The translations under genes and the position numbers were made by a program. Positions 1-5,697 of a stretch of DNA of 7,221 nt are shown here, one piece after another. Position 1 is the first letter of the stretch. The number at the start of each line of letters is the position of its first letter. Under the pieces are notes generated by a model. It saw nothing but the letters and a program-made list of their open reading frames with translations, made no database searches and had not been told where the DNA came from. Origin of the DNA: Cryomorphaceae bacterium (lineage in GTDB: Bacteria > Bacteroidota > Bacteroidia > Flavobacteriales_G > Salibacteraceae); the NCBI GenBank assembly GCA_003564735.1, contig PXEK01000200.1, forward strand, positions 1-7,221, read 5' to 3'.

Positions 1-1206
1 ATCGTAGCTGCCTTCGAGTCCCGACAAAACCACGGTAGAATCATCGAAAGATTGTACGGTGAGCTCAGCATTGCCCATTTGGGCATCAGCAATTCGAGCC
101 GTATCCCCTCGATCGGCGTCACTCAATGAAAAGGTGTAAGTACCAACATTGCCTGCACCGGAGAGCTCCATATCTTCAATGACAGGGAAATTATTATACA
201 CGGGAGTCAAGGCAGACCCTGACCAATTGGTTTGAACGGTGGAGTCGATATCAAAATTACCGTCTAACTTATTGATTTCTCCAAACGAAAAGAAATCGGT
301 ATTTTGAAGGTAAAAAGTCTCGTTAATCGTATCAAAAGCGGCGGCCGTATTTGCTGTACTCGTAACAGGAGAAAACGTAGATGAGTTGAAATCGTAGTAT
401 GTTATGCCATTTTTTCGCATCCACAATTTGTCATCGTGAACGATAATAAACTCATTAACCGAAACTGCGGTATCCACGGTGAAAGAGCTATCGGCCAAAT
501 TCACTTGGGTAAAACCGTCGTAAGCGGTAGCGAAATTAGCGTCGAATTTACGATGAATGAGATACGCTGTTTGATTGTGAATGAAAAGTCCGTTCGCGCC
601 GGAAGTAAGCGTATCGTCAAGTATAATTTCCCCTTCCTTTTGAGGTGTGATTCCGTCCAAATCGTACACGGTTAAAACTGACGCATCATTTTGGGTGTTT
701 GCCACATACAGCTTTCCTCCCGCGACATGCATAGCACCGGGATTTACGAGTTGTGAATCGGCAAATACCTCAACGTTGGTGTGCTTATTCAACACTTTAA
801 CCGATTTGTTATCTGTAGCTCCAAAACCACGAATAAACACAAGAAAGTCATCATAAACCGCCATATCCTGCAATCCCGAAACGCCGGAAATCACATCAAA
901 CTCACGGCTTTGCGCTGCGGCATTATACACAAGTATTTGGTCAGAGCCTTCGGGGTGTCCCCCACCGCGGCCTACATGACAATAAACGAGTGCACCGTCT
1001 TGCACCACCGCGTTCGAGAAATCGCCGAGAGCTGAATCGGCAACATGAACGTCGGACAAATCTGAGTTACCGATGTACAATTTGACATAATTCCCCGGAG
1101 AACCGAAGCTGCCACCCGTGGAAGCGGCAATTTTTGAGGTTTCCACTTGAGCCGTAACGGCTGTTGTTGCTGCTATTGCAGCGGCAAAAAGTAAACATTT
1201 TTTCAT
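1..1206 (-). CDS. Secreted beta-propeller protein under B12 riboswitch control (3' end outside window)
   Basis: The frame is open from an ATG at 1206 down to base 1, giving 402 residues without a stop, so the C-terminus is missing. Residues 1-19 form a signal peptide (MKKCLLF, then an Ala-rich core, cleavage likely after VTA and before Gln20). There is no lipobox, so the protein is probably secreted or periplasmic rather than a lipoprotein. Residues about 65-316 show six repeats of a blade-like pattern (for example GKLYVANT around 164, DKLWMRKNG around 259), as in YncE/DUF5074-type propellers. From about residue 340 (FPVIEDMELSG) an Ig- or cadherin-like domain with a Ser-Asp-Ala-Asp stretch seems to begin. 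The cobalamin riboswitch upstream suggests a role in capturing or handling corrinoids at the cell surface, like the propeller BtuG. That role is inferred; a C-terminal sorting domain could lie outside the window. Confidence 0.8.
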   Translation of the reverse strand, partial: MKKCLLFAAAIAATTAVTAQVETSKIAASTGGSFGSPGNYVKLYIGNSDLSDVHVADSALGDFSNAVVQDGALVYCHVGRGGGHPEGSDQILVYNAAAQSREFDVISGVSGLQDMAVYDDFLVFIRGFGATDNKSVKVLNKHTNVEVFADSQLVNPGAMHVAGGKLYVANTQNDASVLTVYDLDGITPQKEGEIILDDTLTSGANGLFIHNQTAYLIHRKFDANFATAYDGFTQVNLADSSFTVDTAVSVNEFIIVHDDKLWMRKNGITYYDFNSSTFSPVTSTANTAAAFDTINETFYLQNTDFFSFGEINKLDGNFDIDSTVQTNWSGSALTPVYNNFPVIEDMELSGAGNVGTYTFSLSDADRGDTARIADAQMGNAELTVQSFDDSTVVLSGLEGSYD

Positions 1207-1208
1207 GT

Positions 1209-1270
1209 CCTAAAAGTTTTTTGAGATGCGATAAGCACCTCGTTATTAATAAATAAATTAAACTTTTAGG
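1209..1270 (-). promoter_or_regulatory. Long inverted repeat abutting the start codon, candidate riboswitch expression platform
   Basis: The arms CCTAAAAGTTT (1209-1219) and AAACTTTTAGG (1260-1270) are perfect 11-bp reverse complements. In the minus-strand mRNA the second arm ends two bases before the ATG at 1206. Between the arms lies a nested hairpin (1223-1229 with 1235-1241, seven pairs including one G-U, 5-nt loop). Pairing would bury the translation initiation region, including the only weak AGG near the start. This fits translational control by the upstream cobalamin aptamer. The repeat is seen directly; its switching role is inferred. Confidence 0.55.
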
Positions 1271-1294
1271 GATATACAATGAAATCGGAAGGTC

Positions 1295-1310
1295 GTGCGG
1301 TTGCCCGCAC
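1295..1310 (-). other. GC-rich hairpin with GNRA-type loop in the propeller leader
   Basis: On the minus strand GTGCGG and CCGCAC flank a GCAA tetraloop, making a compact 6-bp hairpin between the aptamer and the initiation-region hairpin. No T-run follows it in the transcript, so it is not a standard intrinsic terminator. It may be part of the riboswitch's downstream fold. Confidence 0.45.
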
Positions 1311-1364
1311 ACAAATCTTCGAAATCACCACCTTTATCCCGAAAGTTGATTTCCTGTGATTGTT

Positions 1365-1515
1365 GGCAGGTCTTCTGACTCACTCGTAAAGTAATTCGCC
1401 TTCCCGTTTTACAACAGTGGCAAGCTAGAATTACTCGTTTAGAGTTTACAGCTGCGGGAACAGTTCGGGATTTACACCCGATTCCCTTTTAATTTCGAAA
1501 AGAATTTCGAAAACC
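1365..1515 (-). promoter_or_regulatory. Cobalamin (B12) riboswitch aptamer
   Basis: Read on the minus strand, the conserved blocks of the RF00174-type aptamer appear in order: AAAGGGAATCGGGTG (1489-1475), TCCCGAACTG (1470-1461), CCCGCAGCTGTAA (1458-1446), GCCACTG (1421-1415), GGGAAGGC (1405-1398) and the B12-box-like AGTCAGAAGACCTGCC (1380-1365). Closing pairing is present: GGTTTTC (1515-1509) pairs with GAAGACC (1374-1368), seven pairs with one G-U. A 7-bp pairing of GTAATTC with GAATTAC (1391-1397, 1428-1434) encloses part of the core. It faces the propeller gene, not pyrR. In Bacteroidota such switches lower expression of B12 uptake genes when cobalamin is plentiful; the effect here is assumed from the family. 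Confidence 0.93.
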
Positions 1516-1526
1516 AAAATCGCGGA

Positions 1527-1534
1527 CAAAAGTA
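1527..1534 (-). promoter_or_regulatory. Bacteroidota -7 promoter box for the riboswitch transcript
   Basis: TACTTTTG on the minus strand matches TAnnTTTG and lies 11 bases before the first paired base of the aptamer, so the transcript would begin just ahead of the riboswitch. A -33 TTG/TTTG element at the usual spacing was not recognised. A second match, TATTTTTG, lies further upstream (1620-1613, minus). Confidence 0.6.
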
Positions 1535-1722
1535 GAAACATTTAGGTTGGGGGATATCATCTTGAGCGATTGATTTTATAGAATAGTTTCGGCGGGTGGG
1601 TGGGGTTCTGACCAAAAATAAAAAACCGGAACAATAATTTACGCTGAAATTTAAAATTACGGCACTCAAAATGAAACATAATTTTATTATAATCAACCGG
1701 TTACACTGACATAAAAAAGTAG
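1535..1722. other. Divergent intergenic spacer with a G-rich tract
   Basis: This is the stretch between the riboswitch promoter and the pyrR promoter. No supported gene was found in it. It holds a plus-strand G-rich tract at 1591-1605 (GGCGGGTGGGTGGGG), which is out of character for the AT-rich surroundings and could form a G-quadruplex, and an 8-bp palindrome AACCGGTT at 1695-1702. Confidence 0.5.
1695..1702. other. AACCGGTT palindrome upstream of pyrR promoter box
   Basis: A perfect 8-bp palindrome ends 20 bases before the TACATTTG box of pyrR, about where a -33 element or an operator would lie. Palindromes this short arise by chance, so an operator role is only a possibility. Confidence 0.2.
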
Positions 1723-1730
1723 TACATTTG
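1723..1730 (+). promoter_or_regulatory. Bacteroidota -7 promoter box for pyrR-pyrB
   Basis: TACATTTG matches TAnnTTTG. It is followed by only four bases (CAGC) before the GTG of pyrR, which places the expected transcription start at or next to the start codon. Confidence 0.65.
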
Positions 1731-1734
1731 CAGC

Positions 1735-2283
1735 GTGAAAAAAACGGGTGAACGCGTATTACTTTCAGGACCGGTTCTTCAACTTACTATTGAGCGCCTG
1801 TGCCTTCAATTGCTTGAATCTCACAATGATTTTGAGGATACGGTACTCATTGGTTTACAACCGCGCGGCAAATTCTTAGCCGATAAAGTTCATGGTTTTT
1901 TGAGTGATTTACTGCCGAACGCGAATATTAAATGCGGCACATTAGATATTTCGTTTTATCGGGATGATTTTAGACGCCGTGAGGATCCTATTGAGGTGAG
2001 TGAAACCCGGTTAGATTTTGAAATTGAAAATAAACGTGTTGTATTGATTGACGATGTACTTTACACGGGCAGGTCGGTTCGATCGGCCATGGATGCGTTA
2101 ATGGATTACGGCAGACCTAAAGAAGTTGAGTTTTTAGTACTGATAGACAGAAGGTTTAGCAGACAGCTACCCATACAAGCAGATTACATTGGGCGCACGG
2201 TTGATTCGGTAGCCTCTGAACGTGTTGATGTTATACTGGAGGGGGAAGGTCAAGTACTTTTAAATACTATGGAAGATGAGTAG
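1735..2283 (+). CDS. pyrR: PyrR bifunctional protein: pyrimidine regulator / uracil phosphoribosyltransferase
   Basis: The 182 residues match the usual PyrR length of about 180. The type I phosphoribosyltransferase PRPP-binding motif is at 103-115 (VLIDDVLYTGRSV). The family-typical YRDD (75-78), MDALMDYGRP (119-128) and LPIQADYIGRTV (145-156) segments are all present. PyrR proteins convert uracil and PRPP to UMP, and in Bacillus they also bind pyr mRNA to cause attenuation. The start is GTG at 1735: an in-frame TAG lies at 1720-1722, and no downstream ATG keeps the N-terminal part of the domain. The promoter box ends four bases upstream, so translation is probably leaderless and no attenuator hairpin can precede it. 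The 3' end overlaps pyrB by 8 nt. Whether this PyrR still regulates through RNA is open. Confidence 0.95.
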   Translation: MKKTGERVLLSGPVLQLTIERLCLQLLESHNDFEDTVLIGLQPRGKFLADKVHGFLSDLLPNANIKCGTLDISFYRDDFRRREDPIEVSETRLDFEIENKRVVLIDDVLYTGRSVRSAMDALMDYGRPKEVEFLVLIDRRFSRQLPIQADYIGRTVDSVASERVDVILEGEGQVLLNTMEDE

Positions 2284-3208
2284 TGACTTAAGCGTAAATC
2301 ACCTTACGGGAATTAAGGACTTACCGGAGCGAGATATTCAGCTCATTTTTGAAACGGCTGATCATTTCAAAGAGGTGATTAACCGGCCCATTAAAAAAGT
2401 TCCGTCACTTCGCGATATAACAGTTGCCAACTTATTTTTCGAAAATTCTACTCGCACCAAGTTGTCTTTTGAACTGGCCGAGAAACGCCTATCAGCCGAT
2501 GTGGTCAACTTTTCCGCGTCGGGCTCATCAGTGAGTAAAGGGGAGTCGCTTACAGATACGGTAAACAACATACTTGCCATGAAAATCGATATGGTTGTCA
2601 TGCGCCACCCTAGTCCGGGCGCGGCGGTATTTTTGAGTCAACGAGTAAACAGCAGAATTATCAATGCCGGTGACGGAGCTCATGAGCACCCTACACAGGC
2701 TTTGCTCGACACCTACTCTATTCGCGAGAAATTTGGCGACGTGGCCGGTAAAAAAATTGCCATTGTAGGTGATATTTTACACTCTCGAGTGGCGTTGTCA
2801 GACATACTTTGCTTACAAAAGTGCGGCGCCCGGGTGAAGGTTTGCGGCCCCCAAACACTTATCCCCAAGTTTGTTACCTCACTGGGGGTTGAAGTAGAGA
2901 CCGATTTTAATAAAGCTCTCGCTTGGTGCGACGTTGTAAACATGCTGCGCATTCAACATGAAAGACAGGACATTAAGTATTTCCCTTCGCTGCGGGAATA
3001 CACCATGCAATACGGACTTACAAAAGAACGTTTAAACAATATAGCAAAACCGTTAGTTGTAATGCATCCGGGCCCCATAAACCGCGGCGTTGAGTTGGCC
3101 TCAGATGTTGCCGACAGCGAAAATGCGGTAATTTTGAATCAAGTAGAAAACGGAGTAGCCGTTAGAATGGCCGCTCTCTACCTGTTGGCGCAAAAAATAG
3201 CGCGTTAA
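2276..3208 (+). CDS. pyrB: Aspartate carbamoyltransferase catalytic chain
   Basis: This enzyme condenses carbamoyl phosphate with L-aspartate, the committed step of de novo pyrimidine synthesis in the cytoplasm. The 310 residues are full length. The carbamoyl-phosphate loop FENSTRT is at 55-61, a Ser-Lys-Gly-Glu loop at 87-90 provides the Lys lent to the neighbouring subunit, HPTQ is at 138-141, HSR at 169-171, and the aspartate-binding region includes MLRIQHER (223-230) and HPGPINRG (264-271). The HPGPxNRG form resembles the Bacillus type rather than E. coli PyrB, and no pyrI follows. The ATG at 2276 lies inside the end of pyrR (overlap ATGAGTAG), indicating translational coupling and one operon. 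Confidence 0.97.
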   Translation: MSSDLSVNHLTGIKDLPERDIQLIFETADHFKEVINRPIKKVPSLRDITVANLFFENSTRTKLSFELAEKRLSADVVNFSASGSSVSKGESLTDTVNNILAMKIDMVVMRHPSPGAAVFLSQRVNSRIINAGDGAHEHPTQALLDTYSIREKFGDVAGKKIAIVGDILHSRVALSDILCLQKCGARVKVCGPQTLIPKFVTSLGVEVETDFNKALAWCDVVNMLRIQHERQDIKYFPSLREYTMQYGLTKERLNNIAKPLVVMHPGPINRGVELASDVADSENAVILNQVENGVAVRMAALYLLAQKIAR

Positions 3209-3227
3209 ATTACGTAACACAAACATT

Positions 3228-3584
3228 ATGACCTTTAGTAAGGAAGAAAAATACGTTTTAATCGAAACCACAAATGAGCATTTAGATACTGAAATCATTG
3301 ATGCAATGAGAGACCGTTTTTACGAAAAATATGAGCGTGAAAACATCATAATCATGTTACCCAAGGTTAAAGAAATGACTGATGAAGCTTTTAATCGCTT
3401 CAGTTTTTGGAACGGCGAAACGCGTAACATGGATAAAACATTTGTGATTGCTTCACTCGTGGAAGAATTGGGAAATGAAATGCCCGAAATAGAAAAAACC
3501 ATGAGCTTATCAGAAGCTCAAGACATCATTTTCCTAGAAGAAGTGGAACGTGACATTGACAGACATTTTGAAGAGAATATGTAA
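3228..3584 (+). CDS. Diverged STAS-domain-like small protein
   Basis: The protein has 118 residues, is acidic, and has no signal peptide or membrane segment, so it is probably cytoplasmic. It starts 19 nt after pyrB in the same direction and is probably in the same operon. The pattern (EKYVLIE near the start, ENIIIMLPKV at 38-47, KTFVIASL at 70-77, then SLSEAQDIIFLEEVERDI at 93-110) follows the fold order and C-terminal signature of the STAS anti-sigma-antagonist-like proteins common in Bacteroidota, as I recall them. Where those proteins have D-S-S-G with a phosphorylatable Ser, this one has Met50-Thr-Asp-Glu-Ala54, so the phospho-switch seems lost. The family call is by pattern memory and needs a profile search; the function is unknown. 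Confidence 0.7.
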   Translation: MTFSKEEKYVLIETTNEHLDTEIIDAMRDRFYEKYERENIIIMLPKVKEMTDEAFNRFSFWNGETRNMDKTFVIASLVEELGNEMPEIEKTMSLSEAQDIIFLEEVERDIDRHFEENM

Positions 3585-3591
3585 ACTAATG

Positions 3592-3618
3592 AATTGAAAG
3601 TTCTTGATTATTTCAATT
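3592..3618. terminator. Possible bidirectional terminator hairpin
   Basis: AATTGAAA (3592-3599) and TTTCAATT (3611-3618) form an 8-bp AT-rich stem with an 11-nt loop, just after the stop of the STAS-like gene and between two convergent genes. There is no clear T-run on either side, so termination here is only a suggestion from position. Confidence 0.3.
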
Positions 3619-3658
3619 TAAACCGCCACGTGTTTTACGAAAAGTAACTTTTTTGAAA

Positions 3659-3703
3659 CCCCTTTTGGTTCTCCGTTGAACGGCATGATGCCCCTTTTGA
3701 TTC
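3659..3703. repeat. Short direct repeat and small palindromes between convergent genes
   Basis: CCCCTTTTGGTTC (3659-3671) recurs as CCCCTTTTGATTC (3691-3703) with one mismatch, 32 bases apart; the second copy overlaps the yqaA-family stop codon. Between the copies are two adjoining odd palindromes, CCGTTGAACGG (3673-3683) and GGCATGATGCC (3682-3692). They may be part of a 3'-end structure; no known element was recognised. Confidence 0.4.
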
Positions 3704-4133
3704 AATAAAACAGCCAAGCAATAACAATGTACCGCAGTGTTTTACCCACCAACATATAAAAGGCTGTGGGAATGAGTTTTGTACGCGCAAATCCGAGTCC
3801 GATAGCCATCACATCTCCCACAATCGGCAACCACGTGAGCAATGCGAAATAGGAGCCGTAGCGTTTACTCAAAATTTTCCATTTGATTACCTCACGACGT
3901 TTCACACGAAAATACTTTTGGATCCAATTCCACTTCCCCAGAAGTCCGAGAGCATAAGAGCTCATTCCTCCGAGCCAATTACCAAAAGAAGCGTAAATGA
4001 CCAAAAGTACAGCGTCAAACTCGCCAAACATCATGGCGGCAAGGACCGCATCAGAACTAAAAGGCAATATGGTTGCTGCTAAAAAAGCTACCGTAAAAAG
4101 CCCCCAATACCCCCATTCTACCCAATCAATCAT
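3702..4133 (-). CDS. YqaA-family (VTT/DedA-like) inner-membrane protein
   Basis: The 143 residues match the small YqaA group (COG1238) of the SNARE-associated/VTT superfamily. About four hydrophobic stretches are seen (roughly 9-33, 41-66, 93-113, 121-142). Family-like motifs are AATILPFSSD (19-28), GNWLGG with a following Tyr (51-60), a basic loop KRREVIKWK (78-86), and LLTWLPIVGDV (98-108), containing the Gly-Asp pair typical of the re-entrant region. Related DedA proteins have been linked to lipid-carrier or phospholipid flipping and to proton-motive-force homeostasis; the role of this branch is not established. The ATG at 4133 lies four bases after a TATATTTG box, so the mRNA is probably leaderless. 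It converges with the STAS-like gene and diverges from the M23 operon. Confidence 0.88.
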   Translation of the reverse strand: MIDWVEWGYWGLFTVAFLAATILPFSSDAVLAAMMFGEFDAVLLVIYASFGNWLGGMSSYALGLLGKWNWIQKYFRVKRREVIKWKILSKRYGSYFALLTWLPIVGDVMAIGLGFARTKLIPTAFYMLVGKTLRYIVIAWLFY

Positions 4134-4137
4134 TGTA

Positions 4138-4145
4138 CAAATATA
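4138..4145 (-). promoter_or_regulatory. Bacteroidota -7 promoter box for the YqaA-family gene
   Basis: TATATTTG on the minus strand matches TAnnTTTG. Only TACA separates it from the ATG at 4133, putting the expected transcription start at or beside the start codon. The palindrome TTGTACAA (4133-4140) spans the join. Confidence 0.6.
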
Positions 4146-4227
4146 ATCTCTTCAATACTGATACAAGAATTGTAACTCTGCTTTTTTGGGCAACATTTTA
4201 CCCGGAGTTCAATAAATTGATTTGTTG

Positions 4228-4235
4228 TAATTTTG
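4228..4235 (+). promoter_or_regulatory. Bacteroidota -7 promoter box for the envelope operon
   Basis: TAATTTTG matches TAnnTTTG and ends 12 bases before the ATG at 4248, allowing a leader of only a few bases. This box also argues against an upstream TTG start at 4233, which would lie inside it. No good -33 element was seen. Confidence 0.6.
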
Positions 4236-4247
4236 TACGCTGTAATA

Positions 4248-5351
4248 ATGAGAAACCTACTGCTTTACATTTTCCTTCTGCTTCCTTTAGTCGGTATCGC
4301 CGGGTCAAAAGATGAAGGCTCTGATTCAAAACACGACCATAAAGATACCACTAAAGCTGTGGTATTGTACGGTGAGCAATTTTTATTGAGTGAAAAGCAG
4401 CATTTGAGCAGAGCCTCACTTGAAAGTTTAAGAGACTCTTTAAAAAACGAACCGGGAACCTCGAAAGAGTTTTTAGATCAACTCACCTTATTTCTCAAGA
4501 TTCCCGGTATGACCCGAAAAGAGGTAGCTCATGTGATAGACTCTTTATTTGAAAATGAGTCCATCCCCTACCCTCTCATCAATCAAATAAACACCTACGT
4601 TGCTGAAAATCCGCCCTTAAATTACATTCCGCTAGATACTTTTCCTCATCCGGCTCACCACATTTACCCCAACTGGAATACGGTAGTTGCCCACCCTTAC
4701 AACACGCTTAACTTAAACAAAACCGATACGACCCACGTCATACAGCTTACCGGAACTCAGCAACTTCAAGAGTACGTACACCCGGTAAACGGCCCCGTCA
4801 CCTCTTCTTTTGGTCCGCGATTTGGCAGGCAACACAACGGAATTGACCTTGATTTACAAGTATGGGATACGGTAGTTTCTTCATTTCCGGGCATGGTTCG
4901 TATTGCCTCATGGTGCGGGGGTTACGGCAGGCTTGTGGTGGTACGTCACTTCAACGGTTTAGAAACTTATTATGCTCATTTACACAGACTCAAAGTAAAA
5001 CCCGGTGATATTGTAAACGCGGGAGATCCGGTTGGATTGGGAGGCTCTTCAGGAAACTCTACCGGCAGCCACCTTCACTGGGAACTGAGATTTAAAGGAG
5101 CACCTCTTAACCCCGAAACATTTATCGATTTTGAAAAAGGGAAACTTGAAAGTGACACACTCGTATTAAAACCTATTCCCACGGGTTTTGTGGCTTTTCC
5201 CGCCGGCACAAAATATCACGAAGTCCGCCGCGGCGATTTTTTGTACAAGATTGCAAAACAGTACGGAACAAGCGTTGCAGCGCTTTGTAAGCTTAACGGC
5301 ATCCAGCGGAATAAACCACTCGTAGTGGGGGAAAAACTTAGAGTTATATGA
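4248..5351 (+). CDS. M23 family metallopeptidase with C-terminal LysM domain
   Basis: The protein has 367 residues from the ATG at 4248, which directly begins a signal peptide (MRNLLLYIFLLLPLVGIAG). The frame is open back to a TTG at 4233, but that lies in the promoter box. Residues 20-175 are a charged, low-homology spacer. The LytM/M23 endopeptidase domain covers about 178-292, with all zinc and catalytic residues: His196 and Asp200 (HNGID), His244 (YAH), His275 and His277 (SHLHWEL). A LysM peptidoglycan-binding domain covers 323-367 (YHEVRRGD to GEKLRVI). It should therefore be an active periplasmic enzyme cutting peptidoglycan cross-links, for growth, division or remodelling. The stop overlaps the next start as ATGA, so it is the first gene of a tightly coupled three-gene operon. 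Confidence 0.95.
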   Translation: MRNLLLYIFLLLPLVGIAGSKDEGSDSKHDHKDTTKAVVLYGEQFLLSEKQHLSRASLESLRDSLKNEPGTSKEFLDQLTLFLKIPGMTRKEVAHVIDSLFENESIPYPLINQINTYVAENPPLNYIPLDTFPHPAHHIYPNWNTVVAHPYNTLNLNKTDTTHVIQLTGTQQLQEYVHPVNGPVTSSFGPRFGRQHNGIDLDLQVWDTVVSSFPGMVRIASWCGGYGRLVVVRHFNGLETYYAHLHRLKVKPGDIVNAGDPVGLGGSSGNSTGSHLHWELRFKGAPLNPETFIDFEKGKLESDTLVLKPIPTGFVAFPAGTKYHEVRRGDFLYKIAKQYGTSVAALCKLNGIQRNKPLVVGEKLRVI

Positions 5352-5695
5352 GTCTGCAAAGTTTTGATCTTACCAATTGGAGAAAACATCCCACGCGCAA
5401 AGGATACGACGTGTTCTTCTACAAAACCGTTGAAGAAGGTAACTTTTTAGAAAACTTATTGATTGAAGAAAAAATATTTTTTGAAAAGTTCATCGATGAA
5501 GAAGAAGACCACTCGAGAAAGGTAATGGTTGCCATACGAACCGGAGATACACCGAGAGTTCAAAAACTCAACAACATCGTTTTAGGAAAGTATCGTAAAC
5601 CTTTTATTCCCTACAAAAGCTTACGTTTGACATTAGCGGTATTCTTCTTTTTCATTTTCACTTTACTCGCCTTAAGCGTAATTTTCAACAACTAA
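5348..5695 (+). CDS. Small protein with C-terminal membrane anchor, unknown function
   Basis: The 115 residues have no signal peptide. Residues 1-85 are soluble and charged, with an acidic patch IDEEEDHSRK (49-58). A single strongly hydrophobic segment at about 92-112 (LRLTLAVFFFFIFTLLALSV) ends the protein, so it is probably tail-anchored in the inner membrane with its domain in the cytoplasm. The pattern YKTVEEGNFLENLLIEEKI (25-43), followed by a beta-like stretch, faintly recalls DUF2007-type ferredoxin-like domains; this is a guess. The start overlaps the M23 stop by 4 nt and the stop is 2 nt from the next gene, so production is coupled to an envelope hydrolase and a barrel. I do not recognise a named family. 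Confidence 0.85.
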   Translation: MSLQSFDLTNWRKHPTRKGYDVFFYKTVEEGNFLENLLIEEKIFFEKFIDEEEDHSRKVMVAIRTGDTPRVQKLNNIVLGKYRKPFIPYKSLRLTLAVFFFFIFTLLALSVIFNN

Positions 5696-5697
5696 AA

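Noticed and set aside
436..1035. Plus-strand open frames of 69-84 codons across 436-1035
   Set aside because: They lie antisense to the propeller gene, whose frame is continuous over 402 codons with a signal peptide and a riboswitch; the short frames have no recognisable domain.
1365..1515. Riboswitch as a regulator of pyrR-pyrB
   Set aside because: The conserved blocks read in order only on the minus strand, and the pyrR promoter box lies downstream of the element in the other direction.
1472..1696. Minus-strand 74-codon open frame beginning at 1696
   Set aside because: It runs into the conserved cobalamin aptamer, and its sequence looks like translated structural RNA and promoter DNA rather than protein.
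2276..3208. Antisense open frames within pyrB
   Set aside because: They are short, fully inside a strongly conserved enzyme gene, and show no domain or start signal.
4233..4247. TTG at 4233 as start of the M23 gene
   Set aside because: It overlaps the TAATTTTG promoter box and would put five residues before a signal peptide that begins naturally at the ATG at 4248.
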